NCBI GenBank assembly: GCA_020747065.1
Contig: JAGMVK010000006.1
Span: 1,922,001 to 1,986,000, forward strand
Direction of reading: 5' to 3'
DNA length: 64,000 nt
Source: Cadophora sp. MPI-SDFR-AT-0126
Taxonomy: Eukaryota; Ascomycota; Leotiomycetes; Helotiales; Ploettnerulaceae
Shown here: positions 36,825-48,813 of the stretch, one piece after another
How positions within the stretch are numbered: the stretch's first letter is position 1
Layout of the letters: each line of letters opens with the position of its first letter
The notes under the pieces: generated by a model
Told to the model about the DNA's origin: nothing
Database searches by the model: none
What the model saw: the letters and a program-made list of their open reading frames with translations, nothing else
Position numbers and translations under genes: made by a program

Positions 36825-39113
36825 CTAGAAAAGATCATACTGATCATACTGAAGCATCTTGAACCAGTTGAAGTCTCTATCTACTCGCATGTACCATTCG
36901 TCTAGGCTCTCTTCATCCTGGCGGCTGTCTTGTACAGTTAAGTACTCGAATGTACCAAGCCTGCAGAACGTATCCTCACTCAGACTGCGACACACCAAGC
37001 CTCAGCTCATCCATGTATGAGCTGTGCAATGAGTCTGTAACTCCATCAGCACAGCATTGTTCTCCTGCCTATCCTCTCCCGTTTCGTCAAGTGCGTCGTA
37101 TGAGATGTGGATGGTCTTCGTCTTAACATTACCTCTCTCATCATTGCCGCCCAGGAGAATGAAGCTCGCGTAAGCGTCTGGATCATCATTCCAAAGACTT
37201 CGGCCTTGTTTGAAAGTGAGATACGCTGCATTGAGTCTCGCTCTAACTGTGAGGCGCCCAAACCCTTCCAGTAGAGCACCGTAAGGACTTTCAGCGTTAG
37301 CTAGGTCCAAGTCAAGGTGCAAGATACAAGATGTATCCTCGTCCATACCCGACGAAATTGGGACATTCACGGGCCCAGATATTGATATCCAGCTCCAAGA
37401 AGGACCTTACCAAACACGCGGTCTGGGCATCATCTTGTCGGAGTGAGTCCAGAACAACGCTCTCGGGAAGCTTGATTGCCAAATTCCAGCACAATATTGG
37501 CCACCGAATGCCGAGCCGTAGCGCTCCGCGATGCCTGAAATGGCAAGTATACGATCTGTTGATACCGTCAAGTGTCGATGAGTGTATACCTCCACGAGCT
37601 TAAGCCAGTTATTCATCGCGTCCTCGAACCCCAGGCTGTATAGCTCGATGGCCTTATCTTGGATGCTGTTGAATTTGTCCTGCAGGATACTAACTTCTTG
37701 CAGGCTATCTTGTCGAGATTCACTCTTTCCAGGGCGAAGTGTCCACCCATCAGTGAAGCCACGGGGATTGTGTTGACAGAAGAAGCGTGTTTGGAGAGTG
37801 CCGAATTCAAGCGTCCTTGGAGCAAGAAGTCTCTCTTGAAGTGTCCATCCGCGAGTGTCTAATGGCTCTGGATCTGTGCTGATCTTGATAAGCGTAACCG
37901 AACCTAGAACTGTCGGACGGCTGCATTGAAAAGGTATTTCGAAAGTCGGATTCGTAGTTTCGTTCTTGGTGCGAGGCTCAAGAAATTCTTGATCTACACT
38001 TGCTGCGCGAGCAACGGCAACGGTCACCGTGGAGTTATGGTAGATATTTGCCATTTGAGCGATTTCCACAGCCATTTCTTCAAGGTCATCTTGGACTATG
38101 CACAAAGCATCTATCCAGAGATACGAAATTTGGATCTTTGAACACACGACAACTGCCTCTTTTAAAGTATTTGGCAATTTTCCCCAGGAAATCTCAACCT
38201 TCCATGCGTCTAGGAGAGCAGCAGTCGTCTTCAGTGGCTGATCACCTCCCCAGCAGTAGCTGAGAGCAGCGTAGTTGATTCCGACGAGCGACTTTGAGTC
38301 CACTAGCCTGATCTGGTACTTTTCGGCGTTGAAGGATATCTCGATGAGCCTCCTCGGCAAGAAATCGTCTTTGGGTTGAGGACTGCGTTCATAAATTCGC
38401 TTACCCCTGGCCTTGCCTTCCAGACATTCAAGCAGCCATCCGGAGACCTTATCCAGCATCCTACCTGACAGAGGATCCTGCTCTATGGGCCTTGTCGATA
38501 CGAGCCTAGAAGCGGGGTTTCCTGAAACTCATAAGTTATGAACGACTCTGGCGTCATTGAAACTCTACGACTCACCACTTCTGGCATAGAGTCCAAAGCC
38601 TGATCTTGAACGATACTCGACGCACAATTTATCTTCGTTCCAGAGAACAAAGAACTTGATCTGAAGATCATGGTAGAAACAAGCGAGCTTCAGGGCAACA
38701 AAATAATCCGCTCCATGCTCCTCCCTCCAGAAATGAAGATTCCTGCCAGACTCTGGGGGCCGAAGCAAATTATTATGACGAATGAAACCTTCCGCAACGG
38801 CCAAGATGACCGAGGTCTCTGGATCATCCGCGTCAAGGTGGCGACCAGCTAGAACTTTCTCCGTGATGGTGTCCCGATGAATCCATTCTTCTTCCAATAA
38901 CCAAGCGCATAGAAGACAATCTGCAGGCGCAGCAGCAAGCTCCGAGTAGGTGAAGTTGAAGCGAACAAAATTCTTCTTCTCACCGGATTGGTTTCCTGGG
39001 TCGTGGCGCTGGCTTTCATCAAGAATGAATCGCTGGCATGTGGGACGGCTGTAGGTAGGTCTAGTGGCGGCATCTTGCGGCAGAGGGGCTTGATTGCAAG
39101 TCGCTCTACTCAC
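36825..39113 (-). pseudogene. HET-domain (heterokaryon incompatibility) gene with one premature stop
   Basis: Exons 39113-38576, 38521-37042 and 36984-36825 form a frame of 725 codons with one internal stop, TAA at 37409-37407 (codon ~551). The HET domain is clear: INYAALSYCWGGDQPLKTT, then KLPNTLKEAVVVCSKIQISY, LWIDALCIVQDD, and RGWTLQERLLAPRTLEFG. The stop falls exactly before the conserved PSWSW motif, and coding resumes in the same frame (GPSWSWISISGPVNV) up to a sensible end (NWFKMLQYDQYDLF). An upstream intron (54 nt) and a downstream one (57 nt) join in phase. HET proteins trigger cell death when incompatible hyphae fuse; polymorphic null alleles are common. A truncated ~550-residue product that keeps the whole HET domain is possible, as is a sequencing error. 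The TAA also creates a GTAAGG donor-like site. Confidence 0.8.
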
Positions 39114-39763
39114 TCTCTCTTGAGTTGATGCCGAGGGGACAACCTCATATGAATTATTGCAATGAGGTATCTGAAGTCTCAGCTCACAAATGTCGCATTC
39201 TCAGCCGCACTTTCTGTCTTAGCGAATGCGGCAACATATCAACTAATAGCAGCGAGCTATCAATACGTACACTTCAAATATAGCCTATCACTCTCGTGGC
39301 TCATGTTACTCACAAATTCTTGAAGCTAGATACCTATAGGTCATTCTCATTTATAAGGACACTCGGGATTGATAGTAGGACCGATTGTTTTTGAACCAGG
39401 TCGACATCGGCTAGACATGAGTGACAGCCTCACACAGCAATCAAAGGAAAATCCGTTCTTGAACGCACTTTGCTCAATGTTGTGTATTGTGTATATCACA
39501 TTGCTGTCCTATCTTCGTGCTTGGGATTATCGCTCATGTGGGAAAGAAAGAAGAGGGGAATACTCCAAGCTCGCTATATGCTCAACCAGACACCTGTCAC
39601 CTATGCATCAAACAACTTGCCTCATCTCGCGTCAAACGCAGTCAAGCCCGCCGGCAGCCATAGCCAAAGACGGCTAGCCAAGGGGGGGGGGGTTACCCAT
39701 AACAGACAGCCAATCAACGCCAAGAAATCACCGGTCTACCCACATGCACCAACTGTCACGCTC
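39114..39763. other. Intergenic region, 650 bp
   Basis: Promoter of the HET gene and 3' side of the septin-like gene, with a run of eleven G. No gene is seen. Confidence 0.5.
39682..39692. repeat. G11 homopolymer
   Basis: Eleven consecutive G on the plus strand, about 70 bp beyond the septin-like stop codon (39764). Homopolymer length may be unreliable in assemblies. Confidence 0.85.
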
Positions 39764-42127
39764 TCATCGCCAATCTACAGCTCCCAACTCGACCCAATCT
39801 CGAATACCCATTCCGCCAAATCCAAACATTGCTGTTTCGGTTTCGGCGCCCTGTAGAGTACGGGTCACCCAATATGCTAATCCACCCAGGATGCCGAAGC
39901 TGCTGACAACTTTGAAGACAATCCAACCTTTCCGCTTGAGCTCCTCGTTAAGCATGAGCAAGCCCAAGGGATCATGTCTGTCTACCCCGCCTCGAACATC
40001 TCGCGGTGCTCGTCTTCTGCTATATGTCCCTTGCTTCACAAGAGCCCCCGAAGTGGCATCGTAGGCTGGGTCATTATTTCTGGCCTGAGAGATCGGAACA
40101 ATTGTACCATCAGACACACATTCTCCAAGTCTTTCAGTCAACCATACGGCCCGCTCACTTCTGGCTAATGCCTCAAATCGGGCGCGCTCGTTTTGCAAAC
40201 TTCTTTGAAGATCGGCAGCCCAGTTGGCAAGTCTTACTTGGGCAATTCGCTCTTCTCGCTGGGTGTGATCTGTGATTCGCGCCAAAGCGTAAGAGGTTGT
40301 GGCCCCGACAGGAGCTGTCAGGCTTTGCGAGCCCGACGTTGATGACGTGAGTGGTTGATAAAGTGACTGAGGTCTGGACACTGGAGTAGACGAAGAACGC
40401 CAAGTAAGGAACTTTTTCGCAGCAGAATGTCGAAGCCATGACACTGAGTCTTGGTCAAAGACTTGGGACACAAGTGTGTGTAATTCAGATGGAATGAGAG
40501 GCTGAATGTAGTCAGGAGACATGAGGAGACTGGCGTCCATAGTATCATGATCTTTGGAGGGAGTGGTAGATATTGCGTATGGTGGCGATGGCTGAGAAGT
40601 GTGCTGAGCAGCCTCTAAGGTCAAACCAAACAAGAAAGGCTTGATATTTGCTGCCTCCAACTCGCTCATAATGTTTCTCTTCAGTGATGACACTTCTTCC
40701 GGAGAGAATGCGTCGGCTCGTGCGACGAGTGGAATGACATTTGTGAGTGCCGATAATCGGCGCAAATATTCGATATCGACAGGCTTTATTTCTGCGGGTT
40801 GTTAGCAGAATACATGTACATGGTGGTCGACAAGGTTACTATTAGAAAGCACATAGAGGACAAGATCAACTTGTGATCCGCCATTGCCGCTCAATAAGTT
40901 AATCATTTCCGGCTCGCTCATGCCTTCCAAATTCGTCACTTTCTTGAATTGAGATTCAATGTAGTCCACAACAGGAGTAATGCACTCCAAACACTGCATA
41001 TATTAGCGTGGAGAAGGCGAGGAGGCGACTTCACTAACCGATGTCTGGTTGCCATATCCAGGGGTATCAACAAAGCAAAGATTTCTTTCCAGAACCGAAT
41101 CCCCCATACTCTTCCTCCTCCGCAATATGCGGCTGTCCTCTAAGTCAGACCACCATGATGGATAAGATCTTGTGCTTGCATATATTTCTGTAATCTGTGA
41201 GGTTGTCTGTAGATCCGCAGTCCCACTTCTGGACTTTGTTCGCGAACTCTTCCGTCGAGTCACCGGTATGGAAATAGGAGTAGCAGATAGGGGATCGACG
41301 TGAACAATATCCTCACAGACTTGAACGATTGCTTTGATGAGAGACGTCTTACCAACGCCTGCAACTGTCAGCAATATGAAGTGCGAGGGTAGGTAGGGCA
41401 GCTAACCTGAATCTCCAGCAATCAAAACCTTCAGTCTGCCCATATTCTTCCCTCTTTCCGTGAATGGTCGCCTACTTGGCATCTTGATGCTCGGCATGAC
41501 CAGCTGAGGAGCACTACCGCTATCGACCATGCCCGTATCAATTTCCTTGTCCTCGTCCCCACTCGATATGATGGCCTGCCTAGCAACTTCGTCCATTAAC
41601 GAACCAGCGTCGGAGTTTCTGCGAGAGTCTGGACTACTCAAGAGAGAAGGAGGGGCCGGCGAGTCATAAGAAATAGGCGTGAAAGGTCTCGATATCGTAG
41701 CTTGGGAGGATCTTCGTTGAAAGGATGGAGAGGCATTTCGGCTAACATCGCCTGATGATCTGGCAGACGGTGAAGTTGGCTGAGACAGATCCTCTTCGGA
41801 TTTCCTTGACATACGTTGTCCCAAGTTCTTCTTCCAGTTGTGCCTTGCATTCCGTAGCTTCTCGTCCGAATCATCACTATCATGAGCTAGTGAGCTTATC
41901 GTGGTTTCAAGACTTTCCACGCCTAAAGAGCTGCTTTTCGAGATATCTCGCTGTTTCGGGAGGGCATTAGGTGACCGCGATGTCGAGGCTTCCATGGTCT
42001 TCTCGTCTGCTATGAAATAGGACATCTGCGGAGCGTGACTGCGAGTTGCTAGAGGGGTTGGATCATTATCGAAGCTGGTACTCCGAGACCGCCCTGCGTA
42101 GGCATCGTCACCTGGCAAAGGGCGCAT
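39764..42127 (-). CDS. Septin-type G-domain protein with C-terminal membrane anchor
   Basis: Four exons (42127-41407, 41358-41039, 40993-40840, 40791-39764) encode 740 residues. The first ~225 are Ser-rich and disordered. The G domain shows G1 AGDSGVGKTSLIKA, G3 CFVDTPGYGNQTS and a G4-like VARADAF; the segment KPVDIEYLRRLSALTNVIPL between G3 and G4 is diagnostic of septins. The G domain is interrupted by low-complexity insertions. Instead of a septin coiled-coil tail, the protein has an Arg/Glu helix (ANWAADLQRSLQNERARFEA) and then one hydrophobic segment near the end (GWIVFKVVSSFGILGGLAYW). It is thus a divergent, probably membrane-anchored septin relative, not one of the core ring septins. 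It is divergent from the Pho85-type kinase. Confidence 0.87.
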
Positions 42128-42775
42128 TATGGAGTATCGGATATAATCACGCCAGAAATGATTGTAGTGTGATCATATCATCTCAAGTTATTGTTCTGAA
42201 GGCGGGACAGAAGCTTGAAGGTTGAAGATATTCTAAGATTCGTAAAGCCGATTGTGGTCAGCCTCTGGTCATTCGTACCCCGCGCCAGTCCGAGTGCCTA
42301 AGCATGCGGCGATAAGCTGCTCCGTCCCGCTCTTGGCATGAGCGGGACTTAGGCTATTCTTCTCAAGTAAGGCCACCACGCGGCAATCTAATTTAGACGC
42401 CCGCCATTTCTTGGAGCGCTTACCTGGCCCAATCCCGTGCCCTTCCATCCCATCTTGCCCCACGCAGTCCATCGAACGGGCAATATCTCAGAAGATCCCC
42501 CTCGGTCGGCTTCACTTCTTGCAAGAAGCATCCCTTCTCAAGTCAACTTCTTCACCACGGCTTCACTTAAGCCAAAGGACACGCTAGCTATCCTTAATCA
42601 GCTTTGCACTCCATCCTCCCTCCTCTTCGATCCGAGATACACCTCAAGGCTACCCCCCTCGCCGTTACCACCTTTTCGTACCTTTCCTCCCTCTCCAACC
42701 GCCCAAAGACTTCCCTTCTCAGTACCCAGTACAATCAGCATACAAAATCTCAACACCGAGGAAGAACCCGCAGAA
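42128..42775. promoter_or_regulatory. Divergent promoter region of septin-like and Pho85-like genes
   Basis: 648 bp between the two start codons. The half nearest the kinase is CT-rich, typical of a 5' leader. The frame upstream of the kinase ATG is open but has no in-frame ATG, so an N-terminal extension is not supported. Confidence 0.5.
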
Positions 42776-43904
42776 ATGGACAAGAGACATCCAAGCTCGT
42801 TCCAGCAGCTGGAAAAGCTGGGCGAGGGTACATATGCTACTGTGAGTGATAGGAGTGCCATTTGCTGATGCGCCAAAGCTTTTGAGTCTATTTTCGCCAT
42901 GGGGAGATGGTGAAAGAGCATATCTCTCAACTACCCTAAACTATCTTTTGTCACTGCTTGTCTGCCATGCTGACCCAGCACAGGTATTCAAGGGCCGAAA
43001 CCGACAAACCGGCGAGTTAGTAGCGTTGAAGGAAATCCACCTAGACTCAGAAGAAGGCACACCATCTACAGCAATCCGCGAAATCTCATTGATGAAAGAG
43101 TTGAAGCATGACAACATCGTCAGCCTTCACGATGTCATCCACACTGAGAACAAGCTCATGTTGGTATTCGAATACATGGATAAGGATCTGAAGAAGTACA
43201 TGGATACACAAGGCGATCGAGGGGCATTACCACCGGTCACGATCAAATCTTTCATGCACCAACTCCTTCTTGGAATTGATTTCTGCCATACGAACCGTGT
43301 CCTTCATCGAGACCTGAAGCCACAAAATCTGCTGATCAACGTGAAGGGTCAACTGAAGTTAGCGGATTTCGGACTTGCGAGAGCATTCGGAATCCCAGTC
43401 AATACCTTCTCAAATGAAGTCGTCACACTCTGGTATCGCGCTCCCGATGTGCTTCTTGGCAGTCGAACATACAATACCAGCATTGATATTTGGTCTGCGG
43501 GTTGTATTATGGCAGAAATGTATACCGGCAGACCCCTCTTCCCTGGCACAACCAACGAAGACCAGCTTGTTCGCATCTTCCGAATCATGGGAACTCCCTC
43601 CGAACGCACCTGGCCTGGAATCTCTCAGTACTCCGAATACAAGCAAAACTTCCAGATGTATGCCACACAAGACCTACGAGTTATTCTACCACAAATCGAT
43701 CCCATCGGCATTGATCTTCTGCAAAGAATGCTGCAGCTGAGACCGGAGCTGAGAATTAGTGCTCATGATGCGTTGCAACACCCTTGGTTCAACGATCTTG
43801 TCGGCCAGATGAGACCACCACCGCAACACCTCAGTCAGATTCCAATGCAACAGAGAGGATATGCTCAGCAAGGCGTGTCTGCACAGGGTGGTTACGATTA
43901 TTGA
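42776..43904 (+). CDS. phoA: Cyclin-dependent kinase, Pho85/PhoA type
   Basis: Two exons (42776-42841, 42984-43904) encode 328 residues. The 66-nt first exon ends inside the glycine loop (KLGEGTYAT), and the second restores VFKGRN. Kinase landmarks are all present: ALKEI (catalytic Lys), the cyclin-binding PSTAIRE helix, [17 protein letters not shown], and a T-loop with [18 protein letters not shown]. The sequence [20 protein letters not shown] and the Pro/Gln-rich tail match the Pho85 family, called PhoA in Aspergillus nidulans, which links phosphate and nutrient status to development and the cell cycle. A Ser takes the place of the Thr expected in the T-loop of Cdk1, as in Pho85, which needs no T-loop phosphorylation. 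The start ATG gives the family's exact N-terminus. Confidence 0.96.
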
Positions 43905-44381
43905 GACTTGCGGGATCTGGGTTTATGTGTTACGATTGATACCTATAGCTGCATTGGCGGGCGTTGTGATCGGTATGGGAAATGGAGAGTTGCGTTGCTC
44001 ATGGTAGTAATAATGATCTGATTCATGACTGTTTCTCTGTCAGCCGCCAGCTTATCGTGTTTCTTTTACGTGAAGACTTGGGGTTCATGGTTGAGACACC
44101 AAGTCGTGGTTCAGCTGTCCGGCAAAGGTTAGCCTTTATACCTAGAATTTGGTATTTCTCCAAGCGGGGAGGTTTTTGGATCCCTTTTCGTGCTCTTTAC
44201 TGTCTTTTGCACGTCGCATTTTCATTGTCCCCTGAGTCCGGGGCAATATCATTAGATGTGGAACTTTGCTGTGGCTCAGCAAGTTCTGATGTCAATTGAA
44301 TATCCTAACGGCAAGTCAGTCTCAAACACGACTCCTTGATCAAACATCAATTTCCAGCCCTCACAAAGCTTTCCAGTGCAT

Positions 44382-44395
44382 TGTTGCACATCGCA
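44382..44395 (+). repeat. Dispersed motif copy A
   Basis: TGTTGCACATCGCA, full consensus match. Confidence 0.75.
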
Positions 44396-44583
44396 GTTCT
44401 TCATCCTGAGTAATGTCAAATGGGCCATCGACAGCCATCGCCACAAGTCGGCCCAAGCCCCGAGCAGAGTAGTACCGCAATCTCCGTTTCACGTCCCGCT
44501 TCCAAGGTTTTCTGAGAATTCGAGATTCTGACTGAGCTTTGGGTAAGACATTTCAATCCTACGGCATGGATTTTGAGGCTTTT

Positions 44584-44597
44584 TGATGCAAGTCGCA
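44584..44597 (+). repeat. Dispersed motif copy B
   Basis: TGATGCAAGTCGCA, one mismatch in the heptamer; followed at the usual distance by CGAGTC. Confidence 0.6.
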
Positions 44598-45472
44598 AAT
44601 AATACTCCGAGTCAGATATCGACATGATATTTGCTCCTGACTCCGCTAGACAGGGGGACGAGGCTGAATCCTGAATCCTGCACGATGTCGAGCTTCTTAG
44701 CGAGTAAGTGTTTGACATGTTGTTGACTTTTGGCGCTCAGCAAGACTATTAGAAATTGTCTTCATACACGATACTGACCTTTCCCGATCGTCGCACATCA
44801 TAAGTCGAGTCGAGTCAAGCCAGCAAAGCTGATCTGTCGATGTCAAACCTACTATTTGGGTCCTGGAAATTTCAGAACCACTTTGGGGCACGAATCTCCC
44901 TCCCACCACGACCATCGATGTCAACAAGCTTCAACCTCGGCGATAACCGACTGGCACTGGCATTTTCCAAACTTAAATACCAGACGGACAGAAAGTCAAA
45001 AGTTCATAGTCCCTGCCTTACTCGCACAGCCGACCAACCAAACGCCCTGACTCGACGCAAAGTCCACAAGTTCAAACAAATATTCACAAGACATACGATA
45101 TGCAAGTCATACCGCACCTTGACCCCGCTCCAATCTTTGCCTGACTCGCCGGGAGATTCGGTGATCCAGAAGTTCCGGCTACTTCTCGGCAGTGTCAAAA
45201 ATCCGTCAAAGCGACACCTACACTTGCAATGGCACTGACACAGCCCCTGCATAGTTGATCTAGACTCTGACTCGACAACGGTCCCGAGTAATCGGACACG
45301 AATCACACGATTCAAATGGGTGGGTCCAACCGCTCGCGGACCTCGATATCTTACGCATGTCTGTTTGCCCTGGCCTGTTATTTGTTTTCGCCGGCTGGTT
45401 ACGCGCCGACAAGGGTATGCCATTCAAATCCCGACTTCAAGTCCCTCGGTGCAGAGAAGACGAGAGAGATTT

Positions 45473-45486
45473 TGTTGCACATCGAA
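45473..45486 (+). repeat. Dispersed motif copy C
   Basis: TGTTGCACATCGAA, preceded by GAGAGATTT. Confidence 0.75.
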
Positions 45487-45887
45487 GAATAGGGTTCACT
45501 TCGGTCGGTGACTACGTTGGGTTAGAGCGTCTCTTTCTCCCCTTTGACGTGAGTTAGTAGTGCCGAGTGGGTTGTCATCAAGCAGATGTCATCCTGGTTG
45601 GAGAGAGGGAGTGCTTCTTTGGGTCATATGGACATGTGTTCTTTCCTTCGAGATTATTAGAGGAATTTATGGATGTATTCAATACATAAATTGGACCTGG
45701 AAATAGCAAATTCAAAATAAGGTCGTCTTATACACAACTCAGAATTGAATTTGACAGCACGTAACGAGCAAAGTAGTTCGCCTAGAGCCATCGCGAATTC
45801 GTATCCTTGCAATGTCGCAGAAGAATCCTTAGAACACCGTATGAGGAAGACTAAGCGACCCGAAAGAACAAATGTGTAGATTATCTT

Positions 45888-45901
45888 TGTTGCACATCTC
45901 A
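45888..45901 (+). repeat. Dispersed motif copy D
   Basis: TGTTGCACATCTCA; first of three copies spaced 80-82 bp apart. Confidence 0.7.
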
Positions 45902-45969
45902 AAAAGATACTTTATCAAGTTTCCTCAAAAGAGGTGATCAATACCAGGGGTCCACTCAAGTGCGACTTC

Positions 45970-45983
45970 TGTTGCATATCGAC
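45970..45983 (+). repeat. Dispersed motif copy E
   Basis: TGTTGCATATCGAC; middle copy of the 80-82 bp series. Confidence 0.7.
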
Positions 45984-46049
45984 AAACAAGCACTAAGCTG
46001 CATCATCAAAAGAAATCTCAAAAGGGAACAGATATCCAGCAATGATTTC

Positions 46050-46063
46050 TGTTGCACATCGTC
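46050..46063 (+). repeat. Dispersed motif copy F
   Basis: TGTTGCACATCGTC; identical core to the isolated copy at 27.1 kb. Confidence 0.75.
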
Positions 46064-46618
46064 AGAGAAAACTTTGTATCTTTCATGTTTTGGGATGCCA
46101 GCGTTGCCGGCCGGGGAAGGATCTTGCCAGTCATGATGGGTTTGTACTTGATTACAAGCTTTTTCAGAATGGGTTCCGAGTACATATCTTACGATTGAAG
46201 CTCTGAGATCCTACAAAGTGGAGAATACTGCAATGAGATCAGTCTGGTAGTGGCAATAGTGCAGATCGTGGCGGCATTGCTTGACTCGTTTTTATTCCCG
46301 ACAAGCGAGAGGTCTATATCAAATACAAGATTACTGAGCTAGGTTTGAGAAGGAAAACGGAAACAAAAGACCTCCGAGATGCAGACGATATCATAAATGT
46401 ATTATACCTTTGAAATAAAGCAGTCCAGGCATGCCGTTTGTTTTTCCTGGCTCGGGCCAATAAGAGAACGTCGCTCGTATAAATGCATGTCTGCCACAAA
46501 CGGCCACTGGTTTGGAAACAACACAGCCTAGTCTCAGCCCCGTTCGGATCCATATAAATTATTCACCAGGGGATGTTCGAAAGGTTCGTCTTGATATAAG
46601 CTTGTAACGTAGAGTTCT

Positions 46619-46632
46619 TGTTGCATTTCGCA
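46619..46632 (+). repeat. Dispersed motif copy G
   Basis: TGTTGCATTTCGCA, followed by GATTTTTGACTTTT. Confidence 0.75.
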
Positions 46633-46720
46633 GATTTTTGACTTTTTCCCTCCCCCCAATCTGGCTTCCGCGCTGAACGCCACTTGCGAACATGGTTCTT
46701 CTAGCAATTCTTGAATGTTT

Positions 46721-46734
46721 TGTTGCAATTCGCA
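46721..46734 (+). repeat. Dispersed motif copy H
   Basis: TGTTGCAATTCGCA, 102 bp after copy G. Confidence 0.75.
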
Positions 46735-47474
46735 TTTTAAACCTTCTTCCGTAGATAGATATTTCCTTTTAAAATGATGAAAATGAGTTTTCTTATGTAT
46801 TAGGCCGCGTGTTGATTTCAAGGCTTCAATTTTTTTTTTTGACAACCTGAAGGCCTCCTGTTCATCTACTCTTTATCACTTTATCCGCTATGTATCGAAC
46901 AAACTAGTGGGCAATACAACTTCAGCAGTTTTGGAATTTATTGATATGTACAGTAGACCTCAACCAATCTCAGCTTCAATCGTATCATCGCAGAGCCTTC
47001 CAAAAAGCACATGCACCAAAACCTTTCCTGATTCTCCTGCCCCCTCATCCAAAGAAAGAAGCTTTCGGCGCCAACGATGAACAAAGCTCAAACCACATAC
47101 TCGACCAATCACAACACCATGCTGGCATCTCGGTCAAATTCCGAGGCAATAAAGCAAAATAAACTTTCTTCCAGAATAAGAAATGCGCAACGAAAACCTT
47201 GCCACCTCAGAACTGTGGAGATCAGATGGCGGAATCCCCCGTAAAGGTCTGAACAAAACACCGAACGATGCCAGGCTGCCATGTGGCGGAAACATGAAGG
47301 TTAATCATCGGGAACTTTATATCCACGTCAGACTCTTACTCATCCCCATGTCTAATCGTATCGTGTGATCATTTCCGGAGTTATTCCCGCGAGATGTTTC
47401 GAACGTTTCTTCTAAGGAACTTTGATAGCATGCTGTATGCTTGATAGCAAAACTATCAGGAAAAGAAAAGACTT

Positions 47475-47488
47475 TGTTGCAAATCGCA
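47475..47488 (+). repeat. Dispersed motif copy I
   Basis: TGTTGCAAATCGCA, full consensus match. Confidence 0.75.
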
Positions 47489-47934
47489 CTTTGAAAGTAT
47501 AAACATTCAGACATGTTTATTGGCAACGAAGTGCAGTGGTGATGACGTTTCGCTGTGGCCTCGCGGCAAAAACACATTGACTTTCGCTTAGCGTTTGAGA
47601 GGCACTTACTGATCGATTGGTAAGTACGATGGATACGGTAACCAACGAACATCCCTTCTTAGTAGTTCTCCAACAAGATAATATGCTTTGCACTTTTGGA
47701 ACGCGGGTCCAAAATGTTGGTTTAGTTGCCGTGTGTAACTGCCACACTTCTTGTAGGAGAAAGATTATCAGAATATCTTATGATTACTTTTCTATAAAGG
47801 TGGATCTGCACTTCCGCCAATGCTCGGATGATTAGTCGTGTTCGGACAACAAGTGGGACTTTGGTTTCGCATCGTGGATATCCAGATTGTTATCGAATTC
47901 AGGACAAAGAACAAGTTTCTAAACATGGGCAGTC

Positions 47935-47948
47935 TGTTGCAAATCGCA
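47935..47948 (+). repeat. Dispersed motif copy J
   Basis: TGTTGCAAATCGCA, identical core to copy I; flanks differ. Confidence 0.75.
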
Positions 47949-48112
47949 CATTTGAGTTCGTCACCATCCTGACACTTTTTCCACTTAGTACCAAACTCAG
48001 ACAAAATGCCCTTCGGCTCAAGACCCACTCACCACATCAAAATAGTTCACATACTTCGTATGACGAGATTACATCTAAGACATGTACGTAAAAGCTCAAA
48101 GGGATTGTTTTC

Positions 48113-48126
48113 TGTTGCACGTCGTA
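48113..48126 (+). repeat. Dispersed motif copy K
   Basis: TGTTGCACGTCGTA, followed by GAATTTTGACTTCC as in copy G. Confidence 0.75.
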
Positions 48127-48799
48127 GAATTTTGACTTCCAGTAGAGAGTCTTGGGAAGTAAGATTTTGTTATGCTGGGCAATTGAATTGGTCGTCCGGA
48201 TTAGGCAGCCAAGGCGACCGTTTGGCGGTACCAGAGTGCTGGGAATTTCGATATGCACTGATGTCGTCTGCACTCCGATCCAAAAGTCGTGAACGAGTAA
48301 CAGCACTTTGATATTCAAAGAGATAATTCAATCGGCCCTGCAGACCGATCCCATTCCCAAAATCTAATCTTGCTCTGTTGGTGATTCCGATTCTACGGCC
48401 TCGCCTCTTGCAGTCAAACTTTGAAAGGCTAGAAGGACGTACCTCTCGGGCCTTCACACATCGCAAGCCCGACTGGAAGTTTCAACTATTTTTGACTTTT
48501 GACTTCTTGACATCTGACAAGGGAAAACAAAAGGACCTTTCAATTCAGCCACCCACCACAGACACTCCGAATTATGGGACGAAAGTGCGGTGTAGTGACA
48601 CCAGACAAAAGCCGAAAGCTTTGTAGAGCGTCAAGCAGCAGTCACGACTCACGATATTCCTCTCCCGAAGCTCAACCGGCAATACAAAGTTTCGCAACGG
48701 GACAGCTGGCAGTGGATCATACGGGGCAGCCGAAAAACACAAAGCAAAAAATTTCGGCGTGCGCGAACTTTGAGAGATCCTCTTACAGAAAAACTGTTT

Positions 48800-48813
48800 T
48801 GTTGCAAGACGCA
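48800..48813 (+). repeat. Dispersed motif copy L
   Basis: TGTTGCAAGACGCA, one mismatch (TCG to ACG). Confidence 0.65.

Noticed and set aside
36985..37041. Second nonsense codon (TGA at ~37002) in the HET gene
   Set aside because: It lies within a 57-nt segment with GT..AG ends and a GCTGAG branch-like site; splicing it joins VLMD to LSEDTFCRLG in phase, so an intron is the better reading.
42437..42775. N-terminal extension of the Pho85-like kinase
   Set aside because: The frame is open but has no ATG upstream of 42776, and the 42776 start gives the family's usual N-terminus.
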